Shown: positions 48,717-50,175 of the stretch, in pieces
Position numbering within the stretch: the first letter of the stretch is position 1
Layout: every line of letters starts with the position of its first letter
Assembly (NCBI GenBank): GCA_964463505.1
Contig: CAYXDC010000016.1
Span: forward strand, 1-50,175
Source of the DNA: JAJZSS01 sp964463505
GTDB lineage: Bacteria; Chloroflexota; Anaerolineae; Anaerolineales; UBA4823
DNA: 50,175 nucleotides
Direction of reading: 5' to 3'
The notes under the pieces: generated by a model
Databases searched by the model: none
Seen by the model: the letters and a program-made list of their open reading frames with translations, nothing else
Told to the model about the DNA's origin: nothing
Position numbers and translations under genes: made by a program

Positions 48717-50005
48717 CAGGCAGCCTCCGATTGCACAGCCTGACGGTAGATCATCAATGACAGCCCACCACCGATCGCCAGCAGCACAGCTCCCAGGATG
48801 AGCGGTATAACCCCGATGCCGCCAAAGATCAGCGTTACCAGTCCAACCAGCCCCAGCAGCACCCCGGGTGATAGAAGCGCGGCGATGGCCAGCCAGATCT
48901 TCCACCAGGCGACTGGCTTCTGCCCGGCGATGACACCGGTTTGCCCGTTAACCATCACCTGATAGACTTTGTCCTGAAAGCGGTAGGCGGATAGATAGAT
49001 GGGCAGCAAAACGAAGCGCCAGGTTTCATCCTGAAAATCAGCCGCCATGGTGAAATTGCGAACATGCGAGGTCGGGATGTCCTTGTAGCAGGCGTCCTTG
49101 GCGCGCTCACGCAGGGTTTCTTTGCCGTCTTCCCAGGCGTCTGCCAGGGGGATATTGTAGGCCTGCGCCTGCCAGCCTGCCAGGAAATCTGGCGAATAGC
49201 TTTGCAATTCACTCAAATTAAATTGGCTGACGCGCTCCAGGATCAGCTTGCTGAGGTGGGTGGTCCCGACCACCAGCAAATCATCGGTGTGCAAACCCAC
49301 CTGCCCGTCTTCCCAGCGCCAGTCAATATGGGTGCGCGTCTTCCAGTCCTTGGAAGAATGGTCGTAGTAGCGTTCAGTGCGCTCATACCCAACCTGGGCT
49401 TTCCATTGCGCCTGGATGGCGCAGTCGAAGGTCCAGAAAGGCAGGTAGATGCCTGTGAAATGACTGAGCACCGCGCTGGCGGATAACTCGTCCGGATGGA
49501 ACCAGCCTTGCTGCAGCCAGACACCAGCTTTGGCACGCAGCTCAGCAGGTTGGATCTTAAAGGGGATCAGGAAGCGCGGGCGTAAGATGTCGGCAGGAGC
49601 CTGGCGAATATTTACCCGATTGGAGGCGCAGAATGGACAGGTGATGGTGAGCGCGCCCTCGGGTATGGCGAGTGATGCGCCACACTGGTCGCAGTGCAAC
49701 TCCTGAAGGGCAACTCCCCAGCCATGTTTAGCGGCTGCAATGGTCTCCACGATAAATTCAAATTCATCGGCTGCGCGCCCGACACGTCTGGCTTCAGCGG
49801 GTTTACTGAAACCACAGTGCTCGCAGGCTACCCCTCCTGCGCTGACATCATACTGGGTGGTGGCGCCACAATTGGGGCATTTATAAGTTGCTACGGTTGT
49901 TTTTTCGACAACCGCTGGACGGGGAGCAAAAACCGATACACCTTCCAGTTGGCTATCCGCTGGGATATAACCATCTGGAGCTTGCCAGGCTGTGGGTTGG
50001 GACAT
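48716..50005 (-). CDS. Zinc-ribbon membrane protein 1
   Basis: 429 residues with AGGAGG before the ATG. Two zinc ribbons: CPNCGATTQYDV ... CEHCGFS (residues 43-64) and CDQCGASLAIPEGALTITCPF (107-127). A soluble middle part has LRPRFLIPFKIQPAELR and FTGIYLPFWTFDCAIQ, paralogous to the next gene. Two or three C-terminal transmembrane helices follow (WLAIAALLSPGVLLGLVGLV, then IGVIPLILGAVLLAIGGG). It may be a membrane-anchored quality-control or regulatory protein; nothing in the sequence proves it. Confidence 0.82.
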   Translation of the reverse strand: MSQPTAWQAPDGYIPADSQLEGVSVFAPRPAVVEKTTVATYKCPNCGATTQYDVSAGGVACEHCGFSKPAEARRVGRAADEFEFIVETIAAAKHGWGVALQELHCDQCGASLAIPEGALTITCPFCASNRVNIRQAPADILRPRFLIPFKIQPAELRAKAGVWLQQGWFHPDELSASAVLSHFTGIYLPFWTFDCAIQAQWKAQVGYERTERYYDHSSKDWKTRTHIDWRWEDGQVGLHTDDLLVVGTTHLSKLILERVSQFNLSELQSYSPDFLAGWQAQAYNIPLADAWEDGKETLRERAKDACYKDIPTSHVRNFTMAADFQDETWRFVLLPIYLSAYRFQDKVYQVMVNGQTGVIAGQKPVAWWKIWLAIAALLSPGVLLGLVGLVTLIFGGIGVIPLILGAVLLAIGGGLSLMIYRQAVQSEAA

Positions 50006-50107
50006 AGGACCTCCTAGGGCAGGCTATCATTATATACTTACGCAGGGGGTCATGCGAAGTTGCGCATGGTTTAAAGATTAAAGTTTCGCGAATCTTTTGA
50101 ATATCGC

Positions 50108-50136
50108 TTGACTCGGCCTATAAATTTGTCTATACT
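50108..50136 (+). promoter_or_regulatory. Strong sigma-70 promoter reading out of the window
   Basis: TTGACT (50108-50113), a 17-nt spacer, TATACT (50131-50136): 5 of 6 matches at each hexamer. It must serve a plus-strand gene beyond the window. A hairpin CATGCG / CGCATG lies just before it (about 50053-50070). Confidence 0.7.
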
Positions 50137-50175
50137 GAAAGTGCAGGGAGTTCCAAGAAATTGGACGACGATCCT

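Noticed and set aside
50036..50070. Another ACTTACGCA near the right edge as a mobile-element end
   Set aside because: There is no partner arm in the window and the nine-base match could be chance.
1..50175. CRISPR arrays, tRNA or rRNA genes, prophage or intact transposase genes
   Set aside because: No regularly spaced repeats, no recognisable RNA gene sequence and no transposase or phage structural motifs were found on either strand.

Overview
The window looks like a piece of an anaerobic or microaerophilic Chloroflexota genome, most plausibly Anaerolineae. The reasons are the NBR1-type Ig lipoproteins with Thr/Pro-rich linkers, the NADH-linked formate dehydrogenase operon, the large number of GTG/TTG starts with clean Shine-Dalgarno sites, and the moderately high GC. 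The assignment is inferred from gene content only. A run of exactly 100 Ns (19878-19977) shows that this is a scaffolded draft or metagenome assembly. No rRNA, tRNA, CRISPR array or intact insertion sequence was recognised.

Layout. 1-7300: the 3' part of a GGDEF gene cut by the window edge, an Est30-like esterase, glmS, and three tandem paralogous lipoproteins. 7292-7783: a ferritin-like protein. 7863-19705: about 12 kb of redox genes, all on the minus strand. They read fdhD, DRTGG, CBS-HATPase, DRTGG, PHP, then a promoter with a Rex-like operator, then NuoE, HATPase, HndB-like, NuoF-ferredoxin, NuoE, NuoF and a selenocysteine-containing formate dehydrogenase. 20018-22141: PPK2 and a fourth NBR1-Ig lipoprotein. 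22250-28824: a phosphoesterase, a heterodimeric ABC exporter pair behind an apparent leader-peptide/attenuator region, and a bacterial dynamin. 29181-36096: envelope and stress genes (CsbD, GlsB/YeaQ-like, M48 protease, two AI-2E permeases) and a NarL-type two-component system with an extra receiver-only protein. 36356-50005: mixed housekeeping and accessory genes (ATP-grasp ligase, acyltransferase, WD40-like lipoprotein, Rieske oxygenase, nitroreductase, stand-alone GyrA beta-propeller, cytochrome b5, pseudouridine synthase, HDAC-like amidohydrolase, PIG-L deacetylase, EEP nuclease, two zinc-ribbon membrane proteins).

The centrepiece is the formate dehydrogenase operon. FdhA is interrupted by an in-frame TGA that is followed, 18 nt later, by a GGUCU-loop hairpin with the geometry of the E. 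coli fdhF SECIS, so it is read as one 919-residue selenoprotein. The operon holds two NuoE/NuoF diaphorase modules. Only one NuoF has the C-terminal 2x[4Fe-4S] domain typical of bifurcating HydB/HndC subunits. All three thioredoxin-like [2Fe-2S] domains have lost their cysteine ligands, and FdhA lacks the NuoG-type His-Cys3 cluster site, while every other cluster motif is intact. FdhD would activate the Mo/W cofactor. The DRTGG/CBS/HATPase/PHP genes look like an accessory regulatory set, and Rex would tie expression to NADH/NAD+.

Other points of note are a matching 23-bp palindromic element upstream of csbD and of the receiver-only gene, the leader ORF plus terminator before the ABC exporter (an arrangement like B. 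subtilis bmrBCD), the lipoprotein family with an unrecognised C-terminal domain, and a possible 52-residue membrane protein at 43212-43370.
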